DNA of 64,000 nt from JBOZRQ01 sp050789255 (GTDB lineage Bacteria; Bacillota; Sulfobacillia; Symbiobacteriales; Symbiobacteriaceae). Numbering within the stretch: the first letter of the stretch is position 1; the number at the start of each line of letters is the position of its first letter. Made by a program: the position numbers and the translations under genes. Of this stretch, positions 1-8,309 are shown one piece after another. The stretch is taken from assembly GCA_050789255.1 (NCBI GenBank), contig JBOZRQ010000060.1:310001-374000 (forward strand). The letters are read 5' to 3'. Under the pieces are notes generated by a model, which was given only the letters and a program-made list of their open reading frames with translations, made no database searches and was not told where the DNA came from.

Positions 1-409
1 GAGCGCTGTGGAAGACCACGGTCCGGTGGCTGCCGAAGCCCGATGCAAAGGCGTTGATGACAGGGCTCTGCTTTACATAGATGTGCGGCACATTCATGTC
101 AAGCTTGTAGGCGATATCGTTCGCCATGCGGTACAGGTGCGGGAACTGGTTCGGGCCGACCTGGACCATATGACCCTTGTGGGCCACACCGGCGAGCAGG
201 ACACCGGCGATGGTCAGGACAAGGGGGACAATGATCGCAACCAGCTGATTGATAAGTGCGCCGAAGACGAAGAGAATAATGATGCTGACCGCGATGGTTC
301 CGACGGAAGCCGCAATCTCATGGGGGTGCCGGAAGTCAGATGCGTTGACGCGTGGACGATTCTGGAACTGCCCGCCCTGGGGCCAGCCCTGCGGAGGCAT
401 GTGGGCCAT
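1..409 (-). CDS. M48 family (HtpX-like) metallopeptidase, partial
   Basis: Only the N-terminal 136 residues are present; the gene runs off the left edge. Residues about 31-75 form two closely spaced hydrophobic segments, and residues 112-126 read VKQSPVINAFASGFG, the stretch that in HtpX-like zinc proteases comes shortly before the catalytic HEXXH, which must lie outside the window. The ATG at 409 is preceded by AAGGGGG with 7 nt spacing. Family members are membrane proteases that clear damaged membrane proteins; that role is inferred from the family, not seen here. Confidence 0.85.
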   Translation of the reverse strand, partial: MAHMPPQGWPQGGQFQNRPRVNASDFRHPHEIAASVGTIAVSIIILFVFGALINQLVAIIVPLVLTIAGVLLAGVAHKGHMVQVGPNQFPHLYRMANDIAYKLDMNVPHIYVKQSPVINAFASGFGSHRTVVFHSA

Positions 410-543
410 AATGTTTCCCCCTTGAGAAAAATGCCTACGTATTCGCTAATCCAAGTTCTCCATGACCCGTCGAAGTCCTGCGAGAGAACCAAATGCGGAA
501 GATGACGATTTGAAATAACGAACGGTGAGCGTGGTGAATCCCT

Positions 544-936
544 ATGAAAGAGATCGACGTGGTGGGAGCCGTGATCCGGGGCGAGCCGGGGGAGGTTCTG
601 TGTGCCCTGCGCTCGCAGCAGATGTCGATGCCCGGGCTCTGGGAGTTCCCCGGCGGCAAGATCGAGCCGGGGGAGGACCCCCGTGACAGCCTGCGGCGAG
701 AGATTCGGGAGGAGTTGGGCTGTGAAGTCGCCGTCCACGACCTGGTGGCGGACCACACCCACGCTTACCCTGGGGTTGTGGTCCGCCTGCGCACATACAA
801 CGCCACGGTGGTGGACGGGCAGCCCAGGCCCTCCGAGCATGCCGAACTTCGCTGGGTCCAGCTGAGCGACCTCCGGGCGCTGAACTGGGCGCCCGCGGAT
901 GTGCCTACGGTGGAGAAGATCCTGTCAGAGACATGA
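544..936 (+). CDS. mutT: MutT-like Nudix hydrolase, (deoxy)nucleoside triphosphate pyrophosphohydrolase
   Basis: A 130-residue protein, the usual size for MutT. The Nudix box GX5EX7REUXEEXGU is complete at residues 38-60 (G38, E44, R52-E53, E56-E57, G59), and LWEFPGGK just before it is typical of the 8-oxo-dGTP sanitising branch. Expected activity is hydrolysis of oxidised dGTP to the monophosphate, keeping it out of DNA. The SD is weak (GGTG 7 nt upstream of the ATG). It stands alone and converges with the sugar-binding protein gene, sharing a bidirectional terminator. The exact nucleotide preference cannot be told from sequence. Confidence 0.88.
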   Translation: MKEIDVVGAVIRGEPGEVLCALRSQQMSMPGLWEFPGGKIEPGEDPRDSLRREIREELGCEVAVHDLVADHTHAYPGVVVRLRTYNATVVDGQPRPSEHAELRWVQLSDLRALNWAPADVPTVEKILSET

Positions 937-969
937 AGGGGCGCCGCGGGATTGACCGCGGCGCCCTTT
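937..969. terminator. bidirectional intrinsic terminator
   Basis: Perfect 11-bp GC-rich inverted repeat (939-949 with 956-966, arm GGGCGCCGCGG) with a 6-nt loop, bounded by AA on the left and TTT on the right. It sits between the converging mutT and sugar-binding protein genes and can serve both. Confidence 0.85.
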
Positions 970-972
970 GGC

Positions 973-2274
973 TTACTTGGAGGTGTTCTCCTTGATCATC
1001 TGGGTAACCTGGGCCTGAGCCTCTTCCAGGGCCTTCTTGACGTCCTTCTTGCCGGTCGAGACGTTGTCGTAGGCCAGCGTCGTGGCGTCCTTCCAGGACG
1101 GGGCGAAGATCGGGGTCGGCACGTAGGAGGTGTTGGCCATCTGGGCGATCACCTGCTTGAAGGCGTCGGTCTGGACCGAGTCGGCGGCCGCCTTGTGGGC
1201 CGGGAAGTCATTCTGCTCGGCGCCCCAGATCTTGGCGGCCTCGGTGACCCAGAACTTGGCGAACGCCAGGGACTCCTTCGGGTGCTTGACGCCCACCGGA
1301 ATCTCGATGCCGAAGCCGGAGCTGATGGCCGCCCAGGGATGCTGCTTGCCGTCGGGCGTCGGCACGGGCACCCGGCCCATCTTCAGGTTGGGGTTGTTCT
1401 TCAGCGCCTCACCCTGGAAGGTCGGGGTCTCCACGACCATGGAGGCCTTGCCGCTGATGAAGGGGTGGTTGATGCCGGTCTGGCCCTTGAGGGCGGAGAT
1501 TTCGCCAACGCCGTAGCGGGCATCCCACTTCTTGATCCACTCCAGGGTCGTGGCGACCTTCTCGTCGGTCAGCGTGGGGAACTGGCGGTCGTCGAACAGC
1601 TTACCGCCGGCGTTCAGGACCCAGGACTCCCAGCCGAAGTTGCCCAGGTTGGGGTTGAAGCCGATGCGGTCGAACTTGTTGCCGTTCTTCTTGTCGAGCT
1701 TGTCGGCGTAGGCCCACAGATCGTCCCAGGTGACCGGACCCTTGCTGTCGTCCAGGCCGACCTCCTTGAAGTGCTCCTTGTTGTAGTACAGGAAGCGGCT
1801 GTCGCCCATCCAGGGCAGGGAGTACTGCTTGCCGTTGTAGGTGCCGGCAGACCAGAGGCCCGGGAAGAACTCGTCCTTCATGCTGTCGACGCCCATGGCG
1901 CTCAGGTCCATGGCGGTCTTCTTCATGGCACGCATGGGCAGAAGGGCCAGGTCGGCGGATACCACGTCAGGCGGGTTGCCCGCCGCCACGGAGGCCGTGT
2001 ACTTGGTGATGATCTGATCGAACGGGACGAAGACATAACTGACCTGGACGTTGGGGTTCTTGTCGTTCCACAGCTTCACGATCTTGTCGATGGAGGGCTT
2101 GCGCGTGGCCGAGGCCCACCAGCCCCACCACTCCAGCGTGATCTTCTCGGCGGGCTTGGAATCTGCCGGGGCGCCGTCGGTCTTGGCCGGTTCCTGTTTG
2201 GATCCGCAGCCAGCAATCAACGCAGCGGCCATGGTTGTGACGAGGAGACCGGATGCTACTTTGCGCCAGTTCAT
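973..2274 (-). CDS. ABC transporter sugar-binding lipoprotein (family 1 extracellular solute-binding)
   Basis: A 433-residue exported lipoprotein with a lipobox LIAGC (Cys23) after a basic, hydrophobic signal sequence. The mature part has hallmarks of MalE/family-1 solute-binding proteins: an early ITLEWWGWW strand, WNDKNPNVQVSY, a central VTWDDLWAYADKL and a late GFGIEIPVGVKHPKESLAFAKF. It should deliver an oligosaccharide or sugar phosphate to a membrane permease. The start at 2274 was preferred over the in-frame codon at 2331 because GGGAGG lies just upstream and the signal peptide starts there. No permease or ATPase gene is beside it, so it is an orphan binding protein here. Confidence 0.85.
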   Translation of the reverse strand: MNWRKVASGLLVTTMAAALIAGCGSKQEPAKTDGAPADSKPAEKITLEWWGWWASATRKPSIDKIVKLWNDKNPNVQVSYVFVPFDQIITKYTASVAAGNPPDVVSADLALLPMRAMKKTAMDLSAMGVDSMKDEFFPGLWSAGTYNGKQYSLPWMGDSRFLYYNKEHFKEVGLDDSKGPVTWDDLWAYADKLDKKNGNKFDRIGFNPNLGNFGWESWVLNAGGKLFDDRQFPTLTDEKVATTLEWIKKWDARYGVGEISALKGQTGINHPFISGKASMVVETPTFQGEALKNNPNLKMGRVPVPTPDGKQHPWAAISSGFGIEIPVGVKHPKESLAFAKFWVTEAAKIWGAEQNDFPAHKAAADSVQTDAFKQVIAQMANTSYVPTPIFAPSWKDATTLAYDNVSTGKKDVKKALEEAQAQVTQMIKENTSK

Positions 2275-2541
2275 TCGTGTGCAGCCTCCCATGCGAGTGT
2301 GAAAATACCAGGGTTCCCAGCGGACTGGCAACTTCTTCTACCGGTGCAACAAAGTTAGCACGCAGTTTCGAATCGAGCCCGCTGTCGGACGCTCTCGGAC
2401 CCGGATTTTGTTCAACTTTGTCTAACCACTGTAGTAATTTGACGTAGACCGCGATTTTCCTACCGTAGGCGAAGAAGAATTGGCAAGCACGGTCCAAGCC
2501 CTGCAGGCATACCTTTTCCTTACTAGGAGGGAGGGGTCACC
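2275..2541. promoter_or_regulatory. divergent intergenic region between sugar-binding gene and sigK
   Basis: A 267-nt divergent spacer, less GC-rich than the flanking genes. It carries an inverted pair ACAAAGTT (2349-2356) and AACTTTGT (2414-2421) 57 nt apart, which could be operator half-sites or chance. An excellent SD, AGGAGGGAGG at 2525-2534, precedes the sigK GTG. I see no convincing -35/-10 pair. Confidence 0.4.
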
Positions 2542-3255
2542 GTGGTGCTGTCCATACTGAGTTCACTCGCCGAAGCGATCATCCGCGGGATGATGGTGCT
2601 GGCCGGATACGTCACAAACTCCAGCACCTTTCCCCAGCCGCTGAGCGAGGACGAGGAGGCGAGGTATCTCGCCAAGCTGCAGGGCGGCTGTGAAGAGGCC
2701 CGGGCCGTGCTGATCGAGCGGAATCTCCGCTTGGTTGCTCACATAGTGAAGAAGTTTGACAACACAGGCGAGGAAACCGATGATCTGATTTCGATCGGAA
2801 CCGTAGGTCTTATTAAGGCCATCGGGACATTCAAGCCGGACAAGGGAACCAGGCTCGCTACATACGCCGCCCGGTGCATCGAAAACGAGATTCTGATGCA
2901 CCTGCGCAGCCTCAAGCGTGTTCGAGGCGAGGTCTCGCTCTACGACCCCATCGGCGTCGACCGGGAGGGCAACGAGATCACCCTGATCGATGTCCTCGGC
3001 AGCGACCCGGATGTTGTGCCGGACCTGGTGGGCAAGCGGCTGGACGAGAGCCGCCTGCGCGAGAAGCTCAAGCGCCTCGCCGGCAAGGAGCGCCAGGTGC
3101 TGGAGCTGCGCTACGGCATCTCCGGCGGAGCCAGGAAGACCCAGCGCGAGATCGCCCGCATGCTGGGCATCTCCCGCAGCTATGTGAGCCGGATCGAGAA
3201 GAAAGCGGTCCTCAAGCTGTGCCGTGAACTGTTTGAGGAAGGGTATATGCAATAA
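2542..3255 (+). CDS. sigK: RNA polymerase sporulation sigma factor SigK, uninterrupted
   Basis: A 237-residue sigma-70 family factor of the SigK/SigE type, the regulator of late mother-cell genes during sporulation. The N-terminal about 20 residues (LSSLAEAIIRGMMVLAGYV) are the hydrophobic pro-region seen in pro-SigK; then come region 2 (ERNLRLVAHIVKKFDNTG, DDLISIGTVGLIKAI, YAARCIENEILMHLR) and region 4 with its helix-turn-helix (QREIARMLGISRSYVSRIE). The reading frame is whole: there is no skin-type element splitting it as in Bacillus subtilis. GTG start 7 nt after AGGAGGGAGG. Pro-protein processing is inferred. Confidence 0.93.
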   Translation: MVLSILSSLAEAIIRGMMVLAGYVTNSSTFPQPLSEDEEARYLAKLQGGCEEARAVLIERNLRLVAHIVKKFDNTGEETDDLISIGTVGLIKAIGTFKPDKGTRLATYAARCIENEILMHLRSLKRVRGEVSLYDPIGVDREGNEITLIDVLGSDPDVVPDLVGKRLDESRLREKLKRLAGKERQVLELRYGISGGARKTQREIARMLGISRSYVSRIEKKAVLKLCRELFEEGYMQ

Positions 3256-3257
3256 CT

Positions 3258-3297
3258 GAGAACGCCACCCGGTTGTAGGGTGGCGTTCTCAACATTT
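3258..3297 (+). terminator. intrinsic terminator after sigK
   Basis: Perfect 13-bp inverted repeat GAGAACGCCACCC (3258-3270) with GGGTGGCGTTCTC (3278-3290), followed by AACATTTTAT. It begins within a few bases of the sigK stop codon. Confidence 0.85.
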
Positions 3298-3298
3298 T

Positions 3299-3315
3299 AT
3301 GGCGAGGGATTCGAA
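3299..3315 (-). other. tRNA 3'-end-like fragment
   Basis: Read on the minus strand, this 17-nt piece is GTTCGAATCCCTCGCCA: a T-loop (TTCGAAT), the 3' half of a T stem, and acceptor bases ending in CCA. The matching 5' half of the T stem is absent and no cloverleaf can be drawn upstream, so it is not a tRNA gene. It resembles the part of a tRNA that integrases use as an attachment site. Could be chance. Confidence 0.4.
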
Positions 3316-3378
3316 CTTCGCCTGTTCCCATACGTTTACAATTATTGGAATCATCAATAAAGAGGGTAGGGGGAACGA

Positions 3379-5367
3379 GTGGTGCACAGACGCAGGCAAT
3401 GGGTGGCGCTTCTGATGGTGATGCTCCTGGGTTTGAGCCTGATGCCGGGCAGCGGTACCGCCGCAAAGACGGCGAAGGCTGAGCAGCAAGCCTCCGTGCA
3501 GCAGGTGGATCCGACGCCCACACCGGGCGTGAAGAGCTGCTTCGAACTGGACCTGAGCACCGGCACCAGCACGCCCTTTGTGACCGACTCGTACGGGACC
3601 CTGGACCCTGACTGGGTGATGACGGTCAGCCCCGACCCGTCCATGACCACGCCCGGGCCGGTCTACAGCATCGACCCGCATCCCGCCTGGTTCACCGCCA
3701 CGGGTGCCAACTGGGTGGATCCCTACAACAGCGGGTACGGCGGCGGTGCGACCCCGCAGAAGGATGCCGTGGGCGACTACGTTTTCGTCAACAACTTTAC
3801 CTTGAACGGGGCGCTCTACTACAACTTCCAGCTCACGGTCGACCTGTACGCCGGCGACGACAAGGTCGAGCTGTTCCTGGACGGGGTGAGCCTCGGCGCC
3901 CCGACCTCCTACAGCGCCCCGCCCGGCGGCCCGGTTTCCGTGCCCGTAGGGCCGGGCGCCCACGTTCTGGAGGCCCGGGTGTACAACGCCATGGCCTGGA
4001 TGGGGCTCCTGGTGCGCGGTCGGGTGACGGCCGACTGCCGCCCGGATCTGACCATCGCCAAAAAGACCATGGGTGAGATGATCGCCGGCCAGAACGGCAG
4101 CTACCAGCTGGTGGTGACCAACGTGGGCGCCGGTCCCACAGTCGGGCCGATCACCGTGGTCGACACCTTGCCGGGCGCCTTCGTCTCGGCGGGCGGGGCC
4201 GGCTGGACCTGCACCAACAGCGGCAGCACGGTGACCTGCCAGCACCCGGGGCCGCTGGGACCGGGACAATCCCTCCCGCCGATCACCGTGACCATGCAGG
4301 TGCCCTTCGGGGTGCCCGGCGTGTCGAACTGCGCCAGCGTGGAGACCGCGCAGGACATGAACGCCCAGAATAACCGGGACTGCGTCAAGTCCGAAGTGAT
4401 GCCGCCCAAGCCGGGCGCCATTTGCGGGGTGAAGTTCAACGACCTGAACGGCAACGGGGTGCGCGACACCGGTGAGCCCACCATGGCGGGCTGGACGATT
4501 CAGCTGGTGGACGGCGCCAACAACGTGGTGGCGACCGTGGTGACTGGCGCCGACGGCACATACTGCTTCAAGCAGCTCAAGCCCGGGAGCTACACGGTAT
4601 CCGAGGTGAACCAGCCCGGCTGGGTTCAGACGGCCCCGGCCTTCCCCGGCACCTGGTCGGTCCTTGTTGGCTCGGGCCAGGTCCTGACCGATATCAGCTT
4701 TGGTAACCGCAAGCCGAAGCCCAAGCCTTGCTGCCTGACCTTCCGCTTCAACGCCGGCAGGCCGGACAAGTTCGCCACGACCGACGGGCCGGAGCCCGCC
4801 AGCCCCAGCAACGGGCTGCTGGCTGCGCTGAGCGGCGCCACCTTCACCGGCTTCGACGAGCCCGGCACGGACAAGGTCTTCGCGCACACCTTCGTGCTGC
4901 CCCAGGGGAACTGCATCAGCCGGGCCCGCCTGACGATTCGGGTCAAGCCCAACGGTGCCCAGGGCTCCCTGGTGGAGAACGACGCCATGACCCTGCGCTT
5001 CAGCAGCCCTTCCGGGCCGCCCATTCCCGGCACGCCGGTGTGGACTAGCTACTTCGGGTCGGGCAATCCGAACCCCGGGCTGCTGCCGAACCAATGGCAC
5101 TCCGGCAACTACGGCCCGACCACCTTCAACCTGAACCTGGCCAGCCTCCCCGGGCCGGTGAACATGATCGCCGCCCTGAACGCCCAGCGCTTCCTGGATG
5201 TGTACGTTCAGGATGACACGGCGGTTGACTACATGGTGCTGACCGTGGAGTTCTGCGAGTGCGACCAGAGCAAGGAGCACGACCAGGGCCACGGCAACCC
5301 GAACAGCGCGAAGAGCGAGGATCTTCCGAGCGGGTACGATCAGTTCCTGATCGACGAGACTTACTAG
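3379..5367 (+). CDS. secreted surface protein with DUF11 and SdrD-like (Cna-B type) domains
   Basis: A 662-residue exported protein. Residues about 1-30 are a signal peptide (basic RRRQ, then hydrophobic LLMVMLLGLSLMPGS). After a low-complexity PTPTP linker comes a beta-rich region (about 45-215), a DUF11 repeat (about 217-330, TIAKKTMGEMIAGQNGSYQL onwards), an SdrD/Cna-B-like domain (about 340-435; GVKFNDLNGNGVRDTGEP with its calcium-binding-like DLNGNG loop, and DGTYCFKQLKPGSYTV), and a C-terminal beta domain. No LPXTG motif or membrane anchor is visible, so attachment may be non-covalent. GTG start with GTAGGGGG upstream. Likely adhesion or cell-surface role; the ligand is unknown. Confidence 0.8.
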   Translation: MVHRRRQWVALLMVMLLGLSLMPGSGTAAKTAKAEQQASVQQVDPTPTPGVKSCFELDLSTGTSTPFVTDSYGTLDPDWVMTVSPDPSMTTPGPVYSIDPHPAWFTATGANWVDPYNSGYGGGATPQKDAVGDYVFVNNFTLNGALYYNFQLTVDLYAGDDKVELFLDGVSLGAPTSYSAPPGGPVSVPVGPGAHVLEARVYNAMAWMGLLVRGRVTADCRPDLTIAKKTMGEMIAGQNGSYQLVVTNVGAGPTVGPITVVDTLPGAFVSAGGAGWTCTNSGSTVTCQHPGPLGPGQSLPPITVTMQVPFGVPGVSNCASVETAQDMNAQNNRDCVKSEVMPPKPGAICGVKFNDLNGNGVRDTGEPTMAGWTIQLVDGANNVVATVVTGADGTYCFKQLKPGSYTVSEVNQPGWVQTAPAFPGTWSVLVGSGQVLTDISFGNRKPKPKPCCLTFRFNAGRPDKFATTDGPEPASPSNGLLAALSGATFTGFDEPGTDKVFAHTFVLPQGNCISRARLTIRVKPNGAQGSLVENDAMTLRFSSPSGPPIPGTPVWTSYFGSGNPNPGLLPNQWHSGNYGPTTFNLNLASLPGPVNMIAALNAQRFLDVYVQDDTAVDYMVLTVEFCECDQSKEHDQGHGNPNSAKSEDLPSGYDQFLIDETY

Positions 5368-5374
5368 AAGTCAG

Positions 5375-5408
5375 GAGGGCGCCCCGCCTTTGAGCAGGGC
5401 GCCCTCTT
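5375..5408. terminator. bidirectional intrinsic terminator
   Basis: Perfect 10-bp inverted repeat GAGGGCGCCC (5375-5384) with GGGCGCCCTC (5397-5406), then TT. It lies between converging genes (3379-5367 on plus, 5414-6187 on minus). Confidence 0.8.
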
Positions 5409-5413
5409 CGCGC

Positions 5414-6187
5414 TTACGGGACGACCCACTGGCAGGCCACGGAGCGGGCCGCCTGGCGGGAGGAGTCGGCGGGGGAGAGCAGGTAGTCCAGCACACGGGC
5501 CGGTGCTGCGCAGCTTGATGTTGAGCTCCGCCCGAGCCGCCCCTCGGCGTGCACGGCGGGCTGTGAGGTTGCCCGGGCGCCGCCGATGCGGCCTTCGCTG
5601 AGCGCTTCGGCGCTGCCGGAGATCGAGGCGCCGGCGGTCACCTGTAGGGCAAGGGTTTCGCTGTCGGGGCCCCAGGCGGGGTCGACCACCACGGTGTTGG
5701 TGCTCTTGTACCACTTGATGCCGCTGCCCAGGGCGCCGGCGATGAACCGGGCGGACGCCACCACCTTGCCCCCGCAGATGTACGCCTCGGCCTGGACGAT
5801 TTGCCCGCCCAGTCGAGCGGTGTCGGTGCGGTTGCTGCCCGGGGCGAAGCTGAAGGAGAGGGTGTGGTCGCCCCGCTGGAAGGTGGCGGTCCGGGATGCG
5901 TCGTCCCAGCGGGCCACGTCGTGGGCCGGGGTGATTAGGGTGACCATGGAGCGCACGGGGACCATGACCCGGCCCGAGTCCTTGTCCAGGTACGGAGCGG
6001 CGTCGCCGTCGCCCTCGAGCTTGAGAAAGGAGTGCCCGAGACCGGGGCGGGCCAGCACCGTGACCTGCGCGGACTCGGCGGGCATGCACCCCGGCTCTGC
6101 CTGCACGCTGCCCGGGCTGACCAGTACGAGACCGCCGAGGGCGGCCGCAACGACCAGAGAGGCTGGGAACCACGCACGGAGCTTCAT
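5414..6187 (-). CDS. secreted stalk-domain (copper amine oxidase N-like) protein, probably frame-disturbed
   Basis: A 257-residue exported protein. A signal peptide (ASLVVAAALGGLVLVSPGSVQA) is followed by a copper-amine-oxidase N-terminal-like stalk domain: LDKDSGRVMVPVRSMVTLI, then DASRTATFQRGDHTLSFSFAPG, and AEAYICGGKVVASARFIAGALG. Such domains form extracellular modules on Gram-positive surface proteins. ATG at 6187 is preferred over the TTG at 6205. Oddity: between about 5490 and 5535 the reading frame has poor codon choice, while the neighbouring frame reads AELNIKLRSTGP in strongly G/C-ending codons, after which the original frame is good again; two compensating indels would explain this. 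Function unknown. Confidence 0.7.
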   Translation of the reverse strand: MKLRAWFPASLVVAAALGGLVLVSPGSVQAEPGCMPAESAQVTVLARPGLGHSFLKLEGDGDAAPYLDKDSGRVMVPVRSMVTLITPAHDVARWDDASRTATFQRGDHTLSFSFAPGSNRTDTARLGGQIVQAEAYICGGKVVASARFIAGALGSGIKWYKSTNTVVVDPAWGPDSETLALQVTAGASISGSAEALSEGRIGGARATSQPAVHAEGRLGRSSTSSCAAPARVLDYLLSPADSSRQAARSVACQWVVP

Positions 6188-6379
6188 GTTCGGACTTACC
6201 CCCAACCTGGTTAGAATTACCTTGCTTCTAGTTTAGCCCCCAGCGAAAATGACGGTTATAGGAAGGGATACACACTAAAGTACCAAAAGTTTCGACAAAC
6301 CGAGGGAAACGAGAAAACCCCCACGCAACTGGAAACACCCCCACCCGCCGTGCTACACTTAAAGTCTGAGGTGAAGAGA

Positions 6380-6889
6380 GTGAGCATCTTCCGGCCCGGT
6401 GAATACAAGGAGTCGATCTTCCATATCGACCTGGACAAGCTGAAACAGCGGGGCATCAAGGCGATCATGCTCGACCTGGACAACACCCTGGTGGAGTGGA
6501 ACGCCCCGGAGCCCACGGAGGACCTGCGCCGGTGGCTGGAAAAGGTAAAGGCGCTCGGGTTTGTGACCTGCATCGTCTCCAACAACAGCGGCCCCCGGGT
6601 CAGCCAGTTCGCGGCCAAGGTGGGGGTTCCGTTCATCTCCAAGGCGACCAAGCCCCGGCGCAAGGGGTTCAGCGAGGCCATGGAGCGTCTCGGCGTCACA
6701 CCGCAGCAGACCGCCGTGGTGGGCGATCAGATCTTCACCGACGTGCTGGGCGGAAACCGGTCTGGCGCCCACACCATCCTGGTGGTGCCGATCAACCGGA
6801 ACGAGTTCTTCGGCACCAGGCTCGTGCGCGTCGCTGAGCGCCTTGTCCTGCGCAGTCTGAATCGCCAGGGAATGCTTACGAAAGAATGA
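6380..6889 (+). CDS. yqeG: YqeG family HAD-IIIA phosphatase
   Basis: A 169-residue HAD-superfamily phosphatase of the YqeG type, close to the usual 170. Motif I is LDLDNTLVEW (catalytic Asp pair), motif II VSNN, motif III Lys in KATKPRRKGF, and motif IV GDQIFTDVLGGNRSGAHTILV. The GTG at 6380 was chosen because GAGGTG lies 6 nt upstream and the alignment with the family begins there; the frame stays open back to 6350. In other Firmicutes yqeG lies next to aroE, and aroE follows here after one gene. The physiological substrate is not known with certainty. Confidence 0.88.
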   Translation: MSIFRPGEYKESIFHIDLDKLKQRGIKAIMLDLDNTLVEWNAPEPTEDLRRWLEKVKALGFVTCIVSNNSGPRVSQFAAKVGVPFISKATKPRRKGFSEAMERLGVTPQQTAVVGDQIFTDVLGGNRSGAHTILVVPINRNEFFGTRLVRVAERLVLRSLNRQGMLTKE

Positions 6890-6988
6890 AGACTTGCAAA
6901 CTTTTTATGGCTGATAACATGATCTGACAAAGTTCGCGCTGCAAATCGGGTACGATGACCACAAGCATTCCCTCCAAGGGTGGTAGCT

Positions 6989-7387
6989 GTGGTCCGAGTC
7001 CTGGTCGCAGACGACATGAGAGCCGTGCGTGAAGTGGTGATGGACTACCTGCGCTCCCGGGCCGACCGCTACCAGGTGGTGGCGGAGGCGGCCAACGGGG
7101 CCCAGGCCCTCGCGCTCATCGGCCTACTTCGGCCGGACGTGGTCATCATGGACGTCAATATGCCCGGCCTGGCCGGGACTGAAGTCATTGCAGCCATGCG
7201 CGCCGGGGGCAACCAAGCCCCCGTTATTTTGTGCAGCGGGGAGGGCCCTGTGCCGGTCGACCCTGACATGGGCTGGGTCTTCCGGCTGATCAAGCCCTTT
7301 CGTTTCGAGCTCCTGGAGGCGGCGCTTTACGCGGCCGCTTCCCGGGTGGAAACAGCAGGGTTACGGCTCTCCCGGGGCGAAGTGTAA
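6989..7387 (+). CDS. stand-alone response regulator receiver domain
   Basis: A 132-residue CheY-like single-domain protein. It has the acidic pocket (VADDM), the phosphoacceptor Asp in VVIMDVNMPG, the Ser of ILCSG and the Lys of LIKPFR, so it should be phosphorylatable. There is no output domain and no histidine kinase beside it. GTG at 6989 follows AAGGGTGG at a 5-nt distance; an earlier GTG at 6980 overlaps that SD. The inverted pair GTGTAA (7382-7387) and TTACAC (7399-7404) spans its stop codon. Partner and output are unknown. Confidence 0.8.
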   Translation: MVRVLVADDMRAVREVVMDYLRSRADRYQVVAEAANGAQALALIGLLRPDVVIMDVNMPGLAGTEVIAAMRAGGNQAPVILCSGEGPVPVDPDMGWVFRLIKPFRFELLEAALYAAASRVETAGLRLSRGEV

Positions 7388-7427
7388 TGCCTGAAGCGTT
7401 ACACGTACCGGGAGAGGGGAAGGGTCT

Positions 7428-8309
7428 GTGGCACAGGAGAGTCCTCTGGGTGGTCAAACCCGCCAGCTCGCCATTCTCGGGTATCCGGTCGGCCATTCCA
7501 TCTCGCCGGCCATGCATAATGAAGCGTTCCGCAGCCAGCGCATGAACTGCGCCTACAGCGCCTTCGCCGTGGAGCCCTCCAACCTGCGGGCCGCGGTGGA
7601 AGGGCTTCGTGCATTGGGGTTTCTGGGCGCCAACGTCACCATTCCGCACAAGGAGGCCGTCATCCCGCTGCTCGATGAGGTCGCCCCCACGGCCAGGCAG
7701 ATCGGGGCGGTCAACACCATCGTCAACCGGGGCGGGCGGCTGATCGGCTATAACACCGATGGCTGGGGCTTCATATCGAGCCTGGAGGAGGCGGGGGTCA
7801 GGCCCGCGGGCGTCAGCGCCGTCATCTTAGGCAGCGGCGGTGCAGCCCGGGCGATCGCCGTCTATCTGGCGCTGGCGGGCGTTCGGCACCTGACCATTAG
7901 CAACCGCACGCTGGAGCGGGCCGAAAACCTGGTGCGGGACGTGCGCCAGGCGGCGCCCGACCTGGCCGTTCACGCCGTGGAAGCGCTTGCCCAATCGGAG
8001 CGGGAGGCGCTCATGGAGGCGGGCCTCGTGGTCAACTGCACCCCGCTGGGCATGTCCCCGGACATCACCTCCACGCCGCTTCCGGAAATCAACCTGCTGC
8101 CGCAGAAAGCGGTGGTCTACGACACCGTCTATACCCCTTCCGACACCCGGCTCTTGCGGGACGCCCGTCTTCGGGGCCTGCGGGCCGTGGGCGGGCTTGG
8201 CATGCTGGTCCACCAGGGCGCCTGCGCCTGGGAGTACTGGTTTGGCCGGCGGGGGCCGGTCAGCGTGATGTTCTCGGCCGCCAAGGCCGCCCTGGAGGCG
8301 CGCAAATGA
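7428..8309 (+). CDS. aroE: shikimate dehydrogenase (NADP+)
   Basis: A 293-residue AroE, reducing 3-dehydroshikimate to shikimate with NADPH, the fourth step of aromatic amino acid synthesis. Substrate-binding motifs LGYPVGHSISPAMHN and GANVTIPHKE (catalytic Lys), the glycine-rich nucleotide loop LGSGGAARAIAVYLA, the NRT NADP-phosphate clamp (SNRTLERAE) and the C-terminal GLGMLVHQGACAWEYW are all present. GTG start after GGGAGAGGGGAAGGG. It is the first gene of an aro cluster and overlaps the next gene by 4 nt (ATGA), so the two are translationally coupled. Confidence 0.95.
   Translation: MAQESPLGGQTRQLAILGYPVGHSISPAMHNEAFRSQRMNCAYSAFAVEPSNLRAAVEGLRALGFLGANVTIPHKEAVIPLLDEVAPTARQIGAVNTIVNRGGRLIGYNTDGWGFISSLEEAGVRPAGVSAVILGSGGAARAIAVYLALAGVRHLTISNRTLERAENLVRDVRQAAPDLAVHAVEALAQSEREALMEAGLVVNCTPLGMSPDITSTPLPEINLLPQKAVVYDTVYTPSDTRLLRDARLRGLRAVGGLGMLVHQGACAWEYWFGRRGPVSVMFSAAKAALEARK

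Noticed and set aside
952..2358. Long plus-strand open frame opposite the sugar-binding protein gene
   Set aside because: It is the antisense shadow of a clear solute-binding protein; composition is Gly/Leu/Val/Arg-rich without any family motif, as expected from GC-rich antisense frames. The same applies to the long minus-strand frame at 3289-5292 and many others.
2542..3255. Possible skin-type interruption of sigK
   Set aside because: Regions 2 and 4 are continuous in one frame from start to stop, so the gene is intact.
3280..3316. A complete tRNA gene on the minus strand next to sigK
   Set aside because: Only the T-loop and 3' acceptor part are present; the 5' T-stem half does not pair and no anticodon or D arm can be drawn.
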